DNA of 64,000 bases from Rhizobium aethiopicum. GTDB lineage: Bacteria; Pseudomonadota; Alphaproteobacteria; Rhizobiales; Rhizobiaceae. Position numbers and translations under genes: made by a program. Location: positions 186,001 to 250,000 of the forward strand of contig NZ_JACIFV010000005.1 in assembly GCF_014197535.1 (NCBI RefSeq), in the 5' to 3' direction. The notes under the pieces are model-generated. The model was not told the DNA's origin and did no database searches. It worked only from the letters and a program-made list of their open reading frames with translations. Positions 25,557 to 33,716 of this stretch are shown piece after piece. Numbering within the stretch: position 1 is the stretch's first letter; every line of letters begins with the position of its first letter.

Positions 25557-26615
25557 TTAACGCGGCCGTGCGCCCTCCCAGGCGCTCTGCAGCAAAGCCC
25601 GGATCGCTTTTCCTTCGATCGGGCGCGGGTTCCAGTAGGGATTCCCAGTGGCAAGTTCTGCCGCATGATCCAGATCGGCTTCCTTCATACCCAGATCCCG
25701 CAGCGCCATCGGGGCACCGATCGAAGCGGCAAAATCATAAAGACCGCTGCCCAGCGAGCCGCCAAAAAGATCGGCAGCGGGCTTGAGCGCATCCGTTGCG
25801 GCTGCGGCATTGTAGGCAGCGGAATGGGGCAGAATGACCGCATGGGTTTCTGCATGCGGCAGATCGAAGCTACCGCCCAGCGTATGGCAAAGCTTGTGAT
25901 GCAGGGCCATTCCAACGGCTCCGAGCACCGTGCCGCACAGCCAGGAGCCGTAAAGCGCTTCGCTTCTGGATTCGATATCCCTCGGGGCATTGACGATTTG
26001 CGGCAAAGCCTGCTTCAGCGCGCGCAAGCCCTCGACCGCCATCATCGACGAAATGGGATTGCGATCCTGCGCATAGAGCCCTTCGACCGCATGCGCCATG
26101 GCATTGAGCCCGCTGCTGACGCTGATGTTGACCGGCAATCCCAATGTCAATTCAGGGTCGTAGATCACCACCTCAGGCAGGATGCCGGGGCCGCGGACCG
26201 TGGTCTTCTGTCCGTTCTCCGTCTGGCCGAGGATCGGAGTAACCTCCGACCCCGCATAGGTCGTTGCCACCACGATCTGTGGTGCGTCGTTGCGATAGGC
26301 GATTGCCTTGCCGAGACCGATCGTCGATCCACCGCCGATCGCGACCACGCAATCCGCACCGGCCTTCTCGTATGCCGCCATCGCGCGCTCGGTCACATCG
26401 ACCGGCGTGTGCATGACAGCACCGTCGAATAGTCCCGCCGCAAGCGGGCCGAGGGAAGCAGCGATGCGCTGAGCGTCGGCTTTCTGGTGCGGGGTCGAAA
26501 GGATCAGGGCGCGCTTGCCGCCCTGCCCTGTAATCGCCTCGGCGAGGCGACTGACCGAACCGCTCCCGAAGATGACCTGGGCTGCGCTGACCGTGTATCT
26601 GAAAGGTGCGACCAT
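25557..26615 (-). CDS. graC: Maleylacetate reductase GraC, about 352 aa
   Basis: Iron-type alcohol dehydrogenase family enzyme reducing maleylacetate to 3-oxoadipate with NAD(P)H. Nucleotide-binding GGGSTIGLGKAIA, substrate-loop TTYAGSEVTPILGQTE, and the His-rich part GMALHHKLCHTLGGSFDLPH are characteristic. I start at ATG 26615 (MVAPFRYTVSAAQ), 2 bases past the graF stop; an upstream start would add 11 residues. In several members of this subfamily activity does not need iron. Product enters the beta-ketoadipate route. Confidence 0.9.
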   Translation of the reverse strand: MVAPFRYTVSAAQVIFGSGSVSRLAEAITGQGGKRALILSTPHQKADAQRIAASLGPLAAGLFDGAVMHTPVDVTERAMAAYEKAGADCVVAIGGGSTIGLGKAIAYRNDAPQIVVATTYAGSEVTPILGQTENGQKTTVRGPGILPEVVIYDPELTLGLPVNISVSSGLNAMAHAVEGLYAQDRNPISSMMAVEGLRALKQALPQIVNAPRDIESRSEALYGSWLCGTVLGAVGMALHHKLCHTLGGSFDLPHAETHAVILPHSAAYNAAAATDALKPAADLFGGSLGSGLYDFAASIGAPMALRDLGMKEADLDHAAELATGNPYWNPRPIEGKAIRALLQSAWEGARPR

Positions 26616-26616
26616 G

Positions 26617-27597
26617 TTATCGATCGAGCTTGAACAGTGAAACTGCATTGGTGCGACCGATTTTCAGACGGTCGGCTTCGGAGATGGTGGCGCTGTCGAA
26701 CCAGTTTGCAGCGTGGTCGACGTTTTCGAATGGCCAGTCTGTCGAAAACAGAATTCTGTCCGCGCCGATTTCCAGCATAGCATCGATCAGCGATTGCGTG
26801 CGGAAATTCCCCGACGTCGTAATGTAGAAATTCTCGTTGAAATAATCGGCAATCGGGCGTTTGGCCGGATAGTTCTTTTCCACCTTGACCCACGCATTCC
26901 GGTTGTCGATGCGCCACATCATGTACGGCAGTCCTTCGCCCATATGACCGACGATGATCCGCAAAGCCGGGTGCTCGTCAAACAGGCCGGATCCCATCAG
27001 GCGCAGCGCATGAACAGCGGTCTCCTGCGCGAACGCCCATGTCGGACCCATCAGCCAGGAATGGCCGGCATAGATCCGGCTATCCTGCGGCAGCGGGTTG
27101 CGCGGGTGCAGATAGAAAGGAATGTTGAGTTTTTCGACTTCGGCCCAGAACGGACGGTATTGCGGCAGATCGTAGTAGAGCGGCGTTGTTCCGTCGCCTT
27201 CCTGCGAGAAGCCGTTGACCAATGCGCCGACGAAACCCATCGTCGTCACGCAGCGCTGCAATTCCTGCGCAGCGGCATCCGGATCCTGCAGCGGCAAAGC
27301 TGCAAATCCCAGAAAACGGTTCGGGTTTTTAGCGCATTGCTCGGCCAGAAAGTCGTTGGCGCGTCGGGAAATCTCCAGGGCCTGAGCCCTGTCCGGGATC
27401 GCTTGCACGGCTGGTGCGTTCAGCGACAGGATCATTTTCTCGATACCGTGAGCATCCATCAGCCGCAAACGCTTGTCCTGGATATCCAGGAGACGGGCGG
27501 ACAGTTCCGTCCAGTAGTCGCCCGGCACGAATCCGGCCGAATCCTGCAGCGTCTCGGGAATGGCGAAATGTTCTTCAAGCGCGATCTTGCCTTGCAC
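26617..27597 (-). CDS. graF: Gamma-resorcylate decarboxylase GraF, 326 aa
   Basis: Amidohydrolase-fold, metal-dependent, cofactor-free decarboxylase turning 2,6-dihydroxybenzoate into resorcinol, reversibly. Metal ligands lie at the known places: E8 and H10 in MQGKIALEEH, H164 in FYLHP, H218 in GHMGEG and D287 in STDWPFEN. The whole sequence, including FAIPETLQDSAGFVPGDYW, is very close to the Rhizobium sp. MTP-10005 enzyme (327 aa) as I remember it. It lies between graD and graC in one operon. Confidence 0.94.
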   Translation of the reverse strand: MQGKIALEEHFAIPETLQDSAGFVPGDYWTELSARLLDIQDKRLRLMDAHGIEKMILSLNAPAVQAIPDRAQALEISRRANDFLAEQCAKNPNRFLGFAALPLQDPDAAAQELQRCVTTMGFVGALVNGFSQEGDGTTPLYYDLPQYRPFWAEVEKLNIPFYLHPRNPLPQDSRIYAGHSWLMGPTWAFAQETAVHALRLMGSGLFDEHPALRIIVGHMGEGLPYMMWRIDNRNAWVKVEKNYPAKRPIADYFNENFYITTSGNFRTQSLIDAMLEIGADRILFSTDWPFENVDHAANWFDSATISEADRLKIGRTNAVSLFKLDR

Positions 27598-27644
27598 GAT
27601 ATGCTCTCTTTCCTGTCTTCAATCGAAATAATGAGGATGGCGGA

Positions 27645-28877
27645 TCAGAATTGTCCCTTGGGCGGAAGACCGAGCAGTTGCTGGCCGACCATGGTTCCGA
27701 CGGCATCCCAGTTCATGGAAATGTGGCGCCCGACGGCATTTGCATCGCGCCATGCCCGCTGCACGGGATTGGACATCTGCAGGCCGAGGCCGCCGGTCGA
27801 TGCATTGAGTGCTTCGACGGCCCGAAGCGCCAGGCTGACCGCAAAAGACTGGCTGCGGCGGGCAAGAATCCGATCTTCCTCGGTGATCTCGCCGGTGCCA
27901 TCCGCGCGGGCCTGGGCCAGTTGCTGCGCCCTGGCAATATCGCGCAGGATGATTTCGCGGGCAGCATCCACGGATGCGGAGGCTTCCGCCACGCGGAGCT
28001 GGATCGTCGGAAATTCGGCGATCTTGTTGTTGCCGCCGGCAACCGCACCCCGTGTCACCCTGGTGCCGATGTGGTCGATATAGCTATCCAATGCGCCCTT
28101 CGCCGCACCGACGGCCGCGCTGCCGAGGCAGAACGGAATTCCCATGAGGAGCGGCATGTTGAAGAGGCCGATACCTTTATAGAAGCGCCCGCCCGGCGTT
28201 CTTCCGGAGGTCGCGTCCGGAAAGCTCAGTATGCGATATTGCGGAACGAAGACATTCTTGAGGATCAGGCTTTTTGAGCCGGTGCCCGCAAGGCCGACCA
28301 CATCCCATGTCTCGGCAATGGTATAATCGCTGGCGGGAACCAGAAGGAACGCCGGCATAGGACGCTCCCCCTCGCCGTTTGGCGGAATGATCGCCGCACA
28401 TAGGGCCCACTGGGCATTTTCGCATCCGCTCGCGAAGGCCCAATCGCCGGATAGACGGAAACCGCCCTCGACGCGTTCAGCCATTCGGACCGGCGCGTAG
28501 GAACCGCAGAGCAGCGCATCCGGATTGCTGCCCCACACGTCCTGCTGGACCCTTTCCTCGAACATGGCGAGGAGCCATTGATGTGCGGAAAGGAGGCCGG
28601 CGACCCAGCCGGTGGAGGCACAGGCCGCCGACAGTTCGATATTTGCATCGACAAGCTCGGCAAACGATCCTTCGTTGCCGCCGAAACGGGCGGGCTTGAC
28701 GATATCGAAATAGCCGGCGGAGCGCAGCAGATCGATATTGCGCGCCGGCACGCGACCGGATTTTTCGGTTTCGCGGGCGCCGGCACGGATTTCGTCCAGC
28801 ACCGTGGCGATGCGATCTGCAAGACATGCGTTCTCGACCCGCATTGCGGCGGGAAACAGGGCAGCTGTATTGTTCAT
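27645..28877 (-). CDS. graD: Resorcinol hydroxylase, oxygenase component GraD, 410 aa
   Basis: Flavin-dependent two-component monooxygenase with acyl-CoA-dehydrogenase fold, hydroxylating resorcinol to hydroxyquinol with reduced flavin from GraA. N-terminal helical domain, then the ASTGWVAGLLSAHQWLLAMF and FRLSGDWAFASGCENAQWAL regions and a C-terminal four-helix part (LAARRSQS, ALNASTGGLGLQMSNPVQRA) typical of the HpaB/HsaA-like class. Ten bases downstream of graA in the same operon. Confidence 0.88.
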   Translation of the reverse strand: MNNTAALFPAAMRVENACLADRIATVLDEIRAGARETEKSGRVPARNIDLLRSAGYFDIVKPARFGGNEGSFAELVDANIELSAACASTGWVAGLLSAHQWLLAMFEERVQQDVWGSNPDALLCGSYAPVRMAERVEGGFRLSGDWAFASGCENAQWALCAAIIPPNGEGERPMPAFLLVPASDYTIAETWDVVGLAGTGSKSLILKNVFVPQYRILSFPDATSGRTPGGRFYKGIGLFNMPLLMGIPFCLGSAAVGAAKGALDSYIDHIGTRVTRGAVAGGNNKIAEFPTIQLRVAEASASVDAAREIILRDIARAQQLAQARADGTGEITEEDRILARRSQSFAVSLALRAVEALNASTGGLGLQMSNPVQRAWRDANAVGRHISMNWDAVGTMVGQQLLGLPPKGQF

Positions 28878-28887
28878 GGAACGACCT

Positions 28888-29427
28888 TCAGTTCTGGGAT
28901 GTGGGAAGCGCGTGCTGTGGTGCGCAATATTTCGAGTTTTCGTACATCAGCGGGATCGTGTCTTGGGAAAGGCGTGTATCCACCACCTGCCCGATGAAGA
29001 TCGTGTGCGTCCCGTAGGGAACCGCACCCATGCGGCGGCAGACAACCGAGGCATGAGCGGAATCAAGCACCATCATGCCGCGCTCATGGCGAACCCAATC
29101 GGCAGCCTCGAACCGACGTTCAGGCGCAATCTTGCCGCTGAAACCTTCCGACAGGGCGGCCTGCCTGTCGGTCAGAATGCTGACTGCAAATTCCGGCACC
29201 TCAAGCAGCATGTCATGCAGGTAGGTGCGATTGTTCAGGCAGATGAGGAGAGATGGCGGATCCATCGAAAGTGACGTAACGGCAGTTGCCGTCATTCCAT
29301 GGTCCGTACCGTTGCGGCAGGCGGAAATGATCGTCACCGTCGCCGGGAAACGGCGCATGGTCGATCGAAACGCATCGCTGATCGGTGCGGGGGCCGGCAC
29401 TATGCCGAGAGCAGCAGTGGCAGACAT
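28888..29427 (-). CDS. graA: Flavin reductase component GraA, 179 aa
   Basis: NAD(P)H:flavin oxidoreductase of the HpaC family that provides reduced flavin to GraD. Typical FMN-binding split-barrel sequence: FRSTMRRFPATVTIISACR, GMTATAVTSLSMDPPSLLIC, then FAVSILTDRQAALSEGFSG. Normal length. First gene of the leftward operon; its upstream region holds the TTGCA-N2-TGCAA dyad proposed as a GraR site, shared with the divergent graR gene. Confidence 0.9.
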   Translation of the reverse strand: MSATAALGIVPAPAPISDAFRSTMRRFPATVTIISACRNGTDHGMTATAVTSLSMDPPSLLICLNNRTYLHDMLLEVPEFAVSILTDRQAALSEGFSGKIAPERRFEAADWVRHERGMMVLDSAHASVVCRRMGAVPYGTHTIFIGQVVDTRLSQDTIPLMYENSKYCAPQHALPTSQN

Positions 29428-29461
29428 GATTTCCTCCCGTGTTTCCTCGCCGTCAGAATTA

Positions 29462-29473
29462 TTGCATTTGCAA
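29462..29473. promoter_or_regulatory. Proposed GraR operator 1
   Basis: A perfect dyad TTGCA-TT-TGCAA lies 35 bases upstream of the graA start, in the region between divergent graA and graR. The same dyad (with GT in the centre) occurs before graK. A further GTTG-T-CAAC dyad follows at 29476-29484. MarR-family proteins bind such short palindromes; repression in the absence of the aromatic inducer is inferred. Confidence 0.6.
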
Positions 29474-29632
29474 CTGTTGTCAACGCAAATCTAGAAGTCA
29501 AGCGGGAAAAATGTTTGATCTACCCCGCCATTGTCGGCGGCTGAAAGCCAATCATGTTGTCATCCCGGTCATTTAGGTGCATGTCGGAGAGATCGTTCAG
29601 TAAGCGCCCCGAATCCGCCAGCAGACAGAGAT

Positions 29633-30085
29633 ATGTACAAACTTACCGATTCCGTTCCGTATCTTCTCAATCGCGCCGGCGTGCGGATAGCCGAGGTGTT
29701 CGCGCAGAGAATTGCCGAAGACGATCTCAGCGTGGCGATGTACCGGGTTCTGGCGATGCTCAAGGAGCGCCGGGAGAGCACCCTGGGGGATCTCGCCGAC
29801 GTCGTCTCTGTCGAGATTTCGACGCTTTCGCGCCTGGTCGGCACACTGGCCAAGCGTAAGCTGGTGTCGAGAACACGTCCGGAAGACAACGGCCGTATCG
29901 TCATCGTCAGGCTGACCCCGCAGGGCGAGGCGCTGACGGAAAGGCTCATGCCGCTTGCCGTGGAGCTTGAACGCACCGCGGTTCACGGCATGTCGGCCGA
30001 GGAGGTCGCAGCCCTGAAGAACGCGCTGCGCCGCATGCATAGCAACCTGCCGGCAATATCCGCAAAGGGAAAAGTTGCCGGCTGA
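29633..30085 (+). CDS. graR: MarR-family regulator GraR, 150 aa
   Basis: A MarR winged-helix repressor. MYKLTDSVPYLLNRAGVRIA is the N-terminal dimer helix; LGDLADVVSVEISTLSRLVG is the helix-turn-helix with recognition helix; VSRTRPEDNGRIVIVRLTPQ is the wing with the D.R-like pattern. Start at ATG 29633 gives the normal ~150 aa. It sits between the divergent graADFCBE operon and graK, and is the natural regulator of both through the shared dyads. Confidence 0.87.
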   Translation: MYKLTDSVPYLLNRAGVRIAEVFAQRIAEDDLSVAMYRVLAMLKERRESTLGDLADVVSVEISTLSRLVGTLAKRKLVSRTRPEDNGRIVIVRLTPQGEALTERLMPLAVELERTAVHGMSAEEVAALKNALRRMHSNLPAISAKGKVAG

Positions 30086-30090
30086 AAAGT

Positions 30091-30102
30091 TTGCAGTTGC
30101 AA
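30091..30102. promoter_or_regulatory. Proposed GraR operator 2
   Basis: A perfect dyad TTGCA-GT-TGCAA, extendable by one base pair (TTTGCA-GT-TGCAAA, 30090-30103), lies just past the graR stop and about 180 bases upstream of graK. It matches operator 1 except for the central two bases. Its position suggests that graK has its own regulated promoter. Confidence 0.6.
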
Positions 30103-30284
30103 ATATTTTATTCGCAAGTATCTAATAGCGTGGCATCGTTGTCTTGACATCGCCCGCTCGCGGGTGAGTCTGGCGCTGGGAGGAACCACGCCGGCAATGA
30201 TCCAGGAGGATTTGTACATGGATCGACGCGGACCTGCCGCTGGCAGGAGCGTACTTCCTGTACGCAATGTATGGGGAGGGAAAA

Positions 30285-31568
30285 TTGGCCATACAAGATC
30301 TCGCTATTTTCAACGAACGCGTTCGCAGCCCGAATATTATCATCGCCCTTTGCGGTCTGCTGATCCTGTTCGACGGTTATGATCTGATCGTATACGGCGC
30401 AGTTGCGCCGGCGCTGCTCGGTGAAGCAAGCTGGGGCTTGACGCCCGGCATGGTCGGACGAGCTGCCTCCATCACCCTGTTCGGCATGCTGCTCGGCGCG
30501 CTCGTTGCGGGAACACTCGCCGACAGGATAGGCCGTCGCAAGGTCATCATCGGCAGCCTGCTGAGCTTCTCGGTTATGATGATCGGCAGCGGTCTGGCGC
30601 CCAACTTTCTCATTTTCGAGGCAACCCGCTTTCTCGCCGGTCTGGGCCTCGGCGCTCTTTTTCCGACAGTAACCGCGTTGATCATCGAGTTTTCCCCGCC
30701 GAAACGGAAGGCGATCGCCTATTCGATTGCTCTTCTCGGTTATCTCGCCGGCGGCATCATCTCGGGTATGCTCGGAATGTTGCTGATACAGAAATACGGA
30801 TGGCGCCCATTGATGATCATCGGCGGCGCACCGATCCTGCTTCTGCCTTTCTTCATCCGCCTCATCCCCGAGTCCCCCGAATGGCTGGCAACGAAAAACC
30901 GCCAGGCCGAAGCCAACCAGATCGCAAACCAGTACGGACTGCCCAATCCCCTAGCCAGGCCCGTTGGACAACGCCAGGTCGGCACCCGGTCGCTGTTTTC
31001 CGAAGGTCGCCTGCTGCCGACCTTGAACGCATGGGGCATCCACTTCTGTTCGCTTCTGCTGACATTCGGAATGGTCAACTGGCTCCCGACCATTATGAAC
31101 AAAATGGGCTACGACCTCGGTTCTGCCCTGCTCTTCTCCGTGACGCTCAATCTCGGAGCCGCAGTCGGCCTGCTGATTGGCGCAAGGATTGCCGACCGTG
31201 GAAATGTCAAAATCGTCGTGGCAGGTCTGTTTCTTCTTGGAGCCTGCTCGATCTGGTTGCTGACGCAGGTGGATCAGGGCCTCCAGGTTTACGCTCTCGT
31301 CGCACTTGCAGGGACGGGAACGATCGGCACGCAGATCCTCGCCAATATTCTCGTTGGAAACCTCTATCCGGTCGAGATCCGCGGAACCGGCCTTGGCTTC
31401 TCGCTCGGCATCGGCCGTATCGGAGGCATGATAGGACCGGCCATCGGCGGTGCGGTTCTGGGTGCGGGCCTTGCTCCGCAGTGGAACTTCTACATCTTCG
31501 CTTCGGTCGGAGCCTTGGGATGCGTCCTCGCACTCATGACATTGCTGTATCCCAAAAAGGCTGAGTGA
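30285..31568 (+). CDS. graK: MFS aromatic-acid transporter GraK, about 427 aa
   Basis: Major-facilitator permease of the aromatic acid:H+ symporter family, probably importing gamma-resorcylate. Twelve hydrophobic segments; DGYDLIVYGAVAPALL in the first helix, ADRIGRRKVI in the first cytoplasmic loop, and a GL..LFPT.TALI.E. pattern are typical of AAHS members. I prefer the TTG at 30285 preceded by GGGAGGG; an ATG at 30267 in the same frame is possible. A separate ATG with AGGAGG at 30218 opens a different, overlapping frame. Confidence 0.86.
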   Translation: MAIQDLAIFNERVRSPNIIIALCGLLILFDGYDLIVYGAVAPALLGEASWGLTPGMVGRAASITLFGMLLGALVAGTLADRIGRRKVIIGSLLSFSVMMIGSGLAPNFLIFEATRFLAGLGLGALFPTVTALIIEFSPPKRKAIAYSIALLGYLAGGIISGMLGMLLIQKYGWRPLMIIGGAPILLLPFFIRLIPESPEWLATKNRQAEANQIANQYGLPNPLARPVGQRQVGTRSLFSEGRLLPTLNAWGIHFCSLLLTFGMVNWLPTIMNKMGYDLGSALLFSVTLNLGAAVGLLIGARIADRGNVKIVVAGLFLLGACSIWLLTQVDQGLQVYALVALAGTGTIGTQILANILVGNLYPVEIRGTGLGFSLGIGRIGGMIGPAIGGAVLGAGLAPQWNFYIFASVGALGCVLALMTLLYPKKAE

Positions 31569-31575
31569 TGCCGGA

Positions 31576-31611
31576 TTGTCGGCAGGTTCACCATCCGGAA
31601 CCTGCCGACAA
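31576..31611. terminator. Bidirectional terminator between graK and the 31614 gene
   Basis: TTGTCGGCAGGTTC (31576-31589) pairs perfectly with GAACCTGCCGACAA (31598-31611), a 14-bp stem with an 8-nt loop. It lies between two convergent genes and should stop transcription from both sides. T-runs are short. Confidence 0.75.
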
Positions 31612-31613
31612 TA

Positions 31614-31892
31614 CTAATGAACCATTCCAGGTTTCGCCCTGTTGGTGAACTGGTGGACGAGCATGATGCCCTGCTCAAGCAGCAGTTCGGCCGCCCGCAG
31701 ATTGTGTGGCGCAAGCTCCCCCGAAAGTCCGCGGATCGTATTGGCGATGCAGACGGAGTTGGCGACGAAACGGGCGTCGCCCTCCCCTTCGGCCTCCTCG
31801 GCGGTCGCCTCCAAGGCGTCGGCGACGGTGTCGAGCAGGCTCGACCTTTCAACAAGCGTCATGTCGTTCAGAGTCTTCGAAATGCCGTTCAT
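31614..31892 (-). CDS. Hypothetical protein, 92 aa
   Basis: A small acidic helical protein: MNGISKTLNDMTLVERSSLL, then DTVADALEATAEEAEGEGDA and LRAAELLLEQGIMLVHQF. The ATG has GAGGAG 6 nt upstream, so it is probably real. No domain recognised, no signal peptide. It lies inside the flotillin direct repeats with the gra genes but faces the other way and is separated from graK by a terminator. Confidence 0.62.
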   Translation of the reverse strand: MNGISKTLNDMTLVERSSLLDTVADALEATAEEAEGEGDARFVANSVCIANTIRGLSGELAPHNLRAAELLLEQGIMLVHQFTNRAKPGMVH

Positions 31893-32038
31893 GATTATCT
31901 CCTCGCGCGAGCCCGAGGCGGGCCGCAGCGCCGATTTTCTCGATGTGAGTCAGATGGCTGTGACTGTCAGATGGAGATGCATGTCTTCAGAAGCAACGCA
32001 TGGCTGCCGCGCGCTTCACGCATGCGTGCAGCGCGGCT

Positions 32039-32326
32039 CGAGACCACCGAGAAGAAAGTCGCGGCCTTTGGCGGGCCGGACTATCAGCTTAATTCGCAGG
32101 TCCTCATGCGCTTTGCCGAAGCGATCGAAAATGACCCGGTCCGCTCGTGCCGCAGATCCAGATCGGCGGCGCCGACAGCGAAAAAGGCGTCACCAACGGT
32201 CTTGTGGAAATGATGCTGTCGATGCCGGTCGCCGATCGGCTTGGACAGCAGCGGGCGCCGGCTGCAGTGCCGGCGCCGATCGAGCAGCATTGATTGTGGA
32301 TGGGCCGGTTCCGCCGGCCCATTTTA
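32039..32326 (+). repeat. Direct repeat, right copy: flotillin 3' end plus terminator
   Basis: Matches 24087-24374. The coding part (TEKKVAAFGGPDYQLNSQVL) is frameshifted around 32133 (AATGACCCGGTCC against AACGGCAAGCTGCC), and the original ending GLVEMMLSM is readable in a second frame to about 32293. It closes with the same terminator hairpin (32300-32325). There is no start, so it is a pure remnant. Confidence 0.87.
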
Positions 32327-32447
32327 CTCGCCAGGACGCTGCCGCCATGCTCTGAATATTCGTGGCACGGTCTCATGTTTCGCTGACGGGCAATAACGTC
32401 CGACGGCGCCTGCTGGATCACTCTATCGCAACACCATTCTTGCATTC

Positions 32448-33716
32448 ATGGCCTATCGTTTCGTTCACACCGCCGATCTCCATCTCGACTCTCCCTTGCG
32501 CTCTCTCGCGCTTCGCAACGCAGAGCTGGCCGACCTCGTGAGTGACGCCAGCCGGCAGGCGCTGGTCGCGATCGTCGATCTTTGCCTTGAGGAGCAGGTC
32601 GACGCGCTTGTCATCGCCGGCGATCTCTACGACGGCGAGCAGACGTCGATGAAGACGGCGCGGTTCCTGGCAGGCGAGCTCGAACGGCTGCACCGAGCGG
32701 GCATCTCAGTCTTCAAGATCCGGGGCAATCATGATGCGATGTCGAAGATCGCCAGGGAACTGGTGATGCCCGATACGGTGAAGATCTTCGGCGGCCATGC
32801 CGAGATCGTGGAGGCCACGAATGGCAGCTTGTCGGTCGCGATCCACGGCCTGAGCTTTGCGAAACCGCAAGCCCCGGACCCGCTGCTGCCGAAATTCAAG
32901 CCGCCGGTAGCGGATGCCGTCAATATCGGCATCATGCATACGAGTCTGGCCGGATCGGCCGGACATGACGTCTATGCGCCCTGCAACGTGCTCGACCTGC
33001 ATGCCTCGGGTTTCGATTACTGGGCGCTCGGGCATCTCCACCAGCGCAGCCAGTATCCCGGCACGGCGACGGTCATCATGCCCGGCATGCCGCAGGGCCG
33101 CGACATCAATGAAGCGGGGGTCAAGACCGTGTCGCTGGTGACCGTGGCGGACGACCGGACCGTGACGGTCGAGGAGCGGCGCACCAGCATCGCGCAGTTC
33201 GAGCGCGTCAATGTCGACCTCACGGATGTCGATGATTGGCGTGAGGCGGCCATGATGGTCGAGACGGCGCTGATGGCGCAGCGCGACCGCACGGCTTCGC
33301 CGCATCTTGTCGCACGCCTCAGGCTTTCCGGCCGCACGCCGCTCTCCTGGCAGCTGCGGCGCGATGTCGACCTCATGCAGGCGGAAGCCGAGCGGCGCAG
33401 CGACGTGATCGGCCGCACCTGGATCGAGAAGCTGGAACTCGCCTTCGAAGCGCCGTCGATCCCCGCAGACGCGTCCGCCGCCGACCCCGTCGTCGAACTC
33501 GGGGCGCTGATGCGGGACGAGGTCATCGCCCGCAGCGGGTTTCGCGACGATGTCAGGGAGATGGTCCGGGACCTGCTCGCCGACCTGCCGCCCGAGAGCC
33601 GGGCATTTGCCGGCCAGAACGAGGCGGGTTTTGAACGCTTCATCGACAGCCTTCTCGCCGATGGCGCCGAGGATATCGCCGCCCGGATGAAGGCGGTGGA
33701 TCGGGGAGACAACTGA
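32448..33716 (+). CDS. DNA repair exonuclease, Mre11/SbcD type (YhaO-like), 422 aa
   Basis: Calcineurin-like metallophosphoesterase nuclease. All metal-binding motifs are present: HTADLHLDSPL, VIAGDLYDGEQ, IRGNHD, then ALGHLHQR. Length and the C-terminal helical part fit the YhaO/SbcD-like class paired with YhaN-like ATPases. It overlaps the following ATPase gene by one base (TGATG), so the two form a complex that processes DNA ends. Located just past the flotillin repeat. Confidence 0.88.
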   Translation: MAYRFVHTADLHLDSPLRSLALRNAELADLVSDASRQALVAIVDLCLEEQVDALVIAGDLYDGEQTSMKTARFLAGELERLHRAGISVFKIRGNHDAMSKIARELVMPDTVKIFGGHAEIVEATNGSLSVAIHGLSFAKPQAPDPLLPKFKPPVADAVNIGIMHTSLAGSAGHDVYAPCNVLDLHASGFDYWALGHLHQRSQYPGTATVIMPGMPQGRDINEAGVKTVSLVTVADDRTVTVEERRTSIAQFERVNVDLTDVDDWREAAMMVETALMAQRDRTASPHLVARLRLSGRTPLSWQLRRDVDLMQAEAERRSDVIGRTWIEKLELAFEAPSIPADASAADPVVELGALMRDEVIARSGFRDDVREMVRDLLADLPPESRAFAGQNEAGFERFIDSLLADGAEDIAARMKAVDRGDN

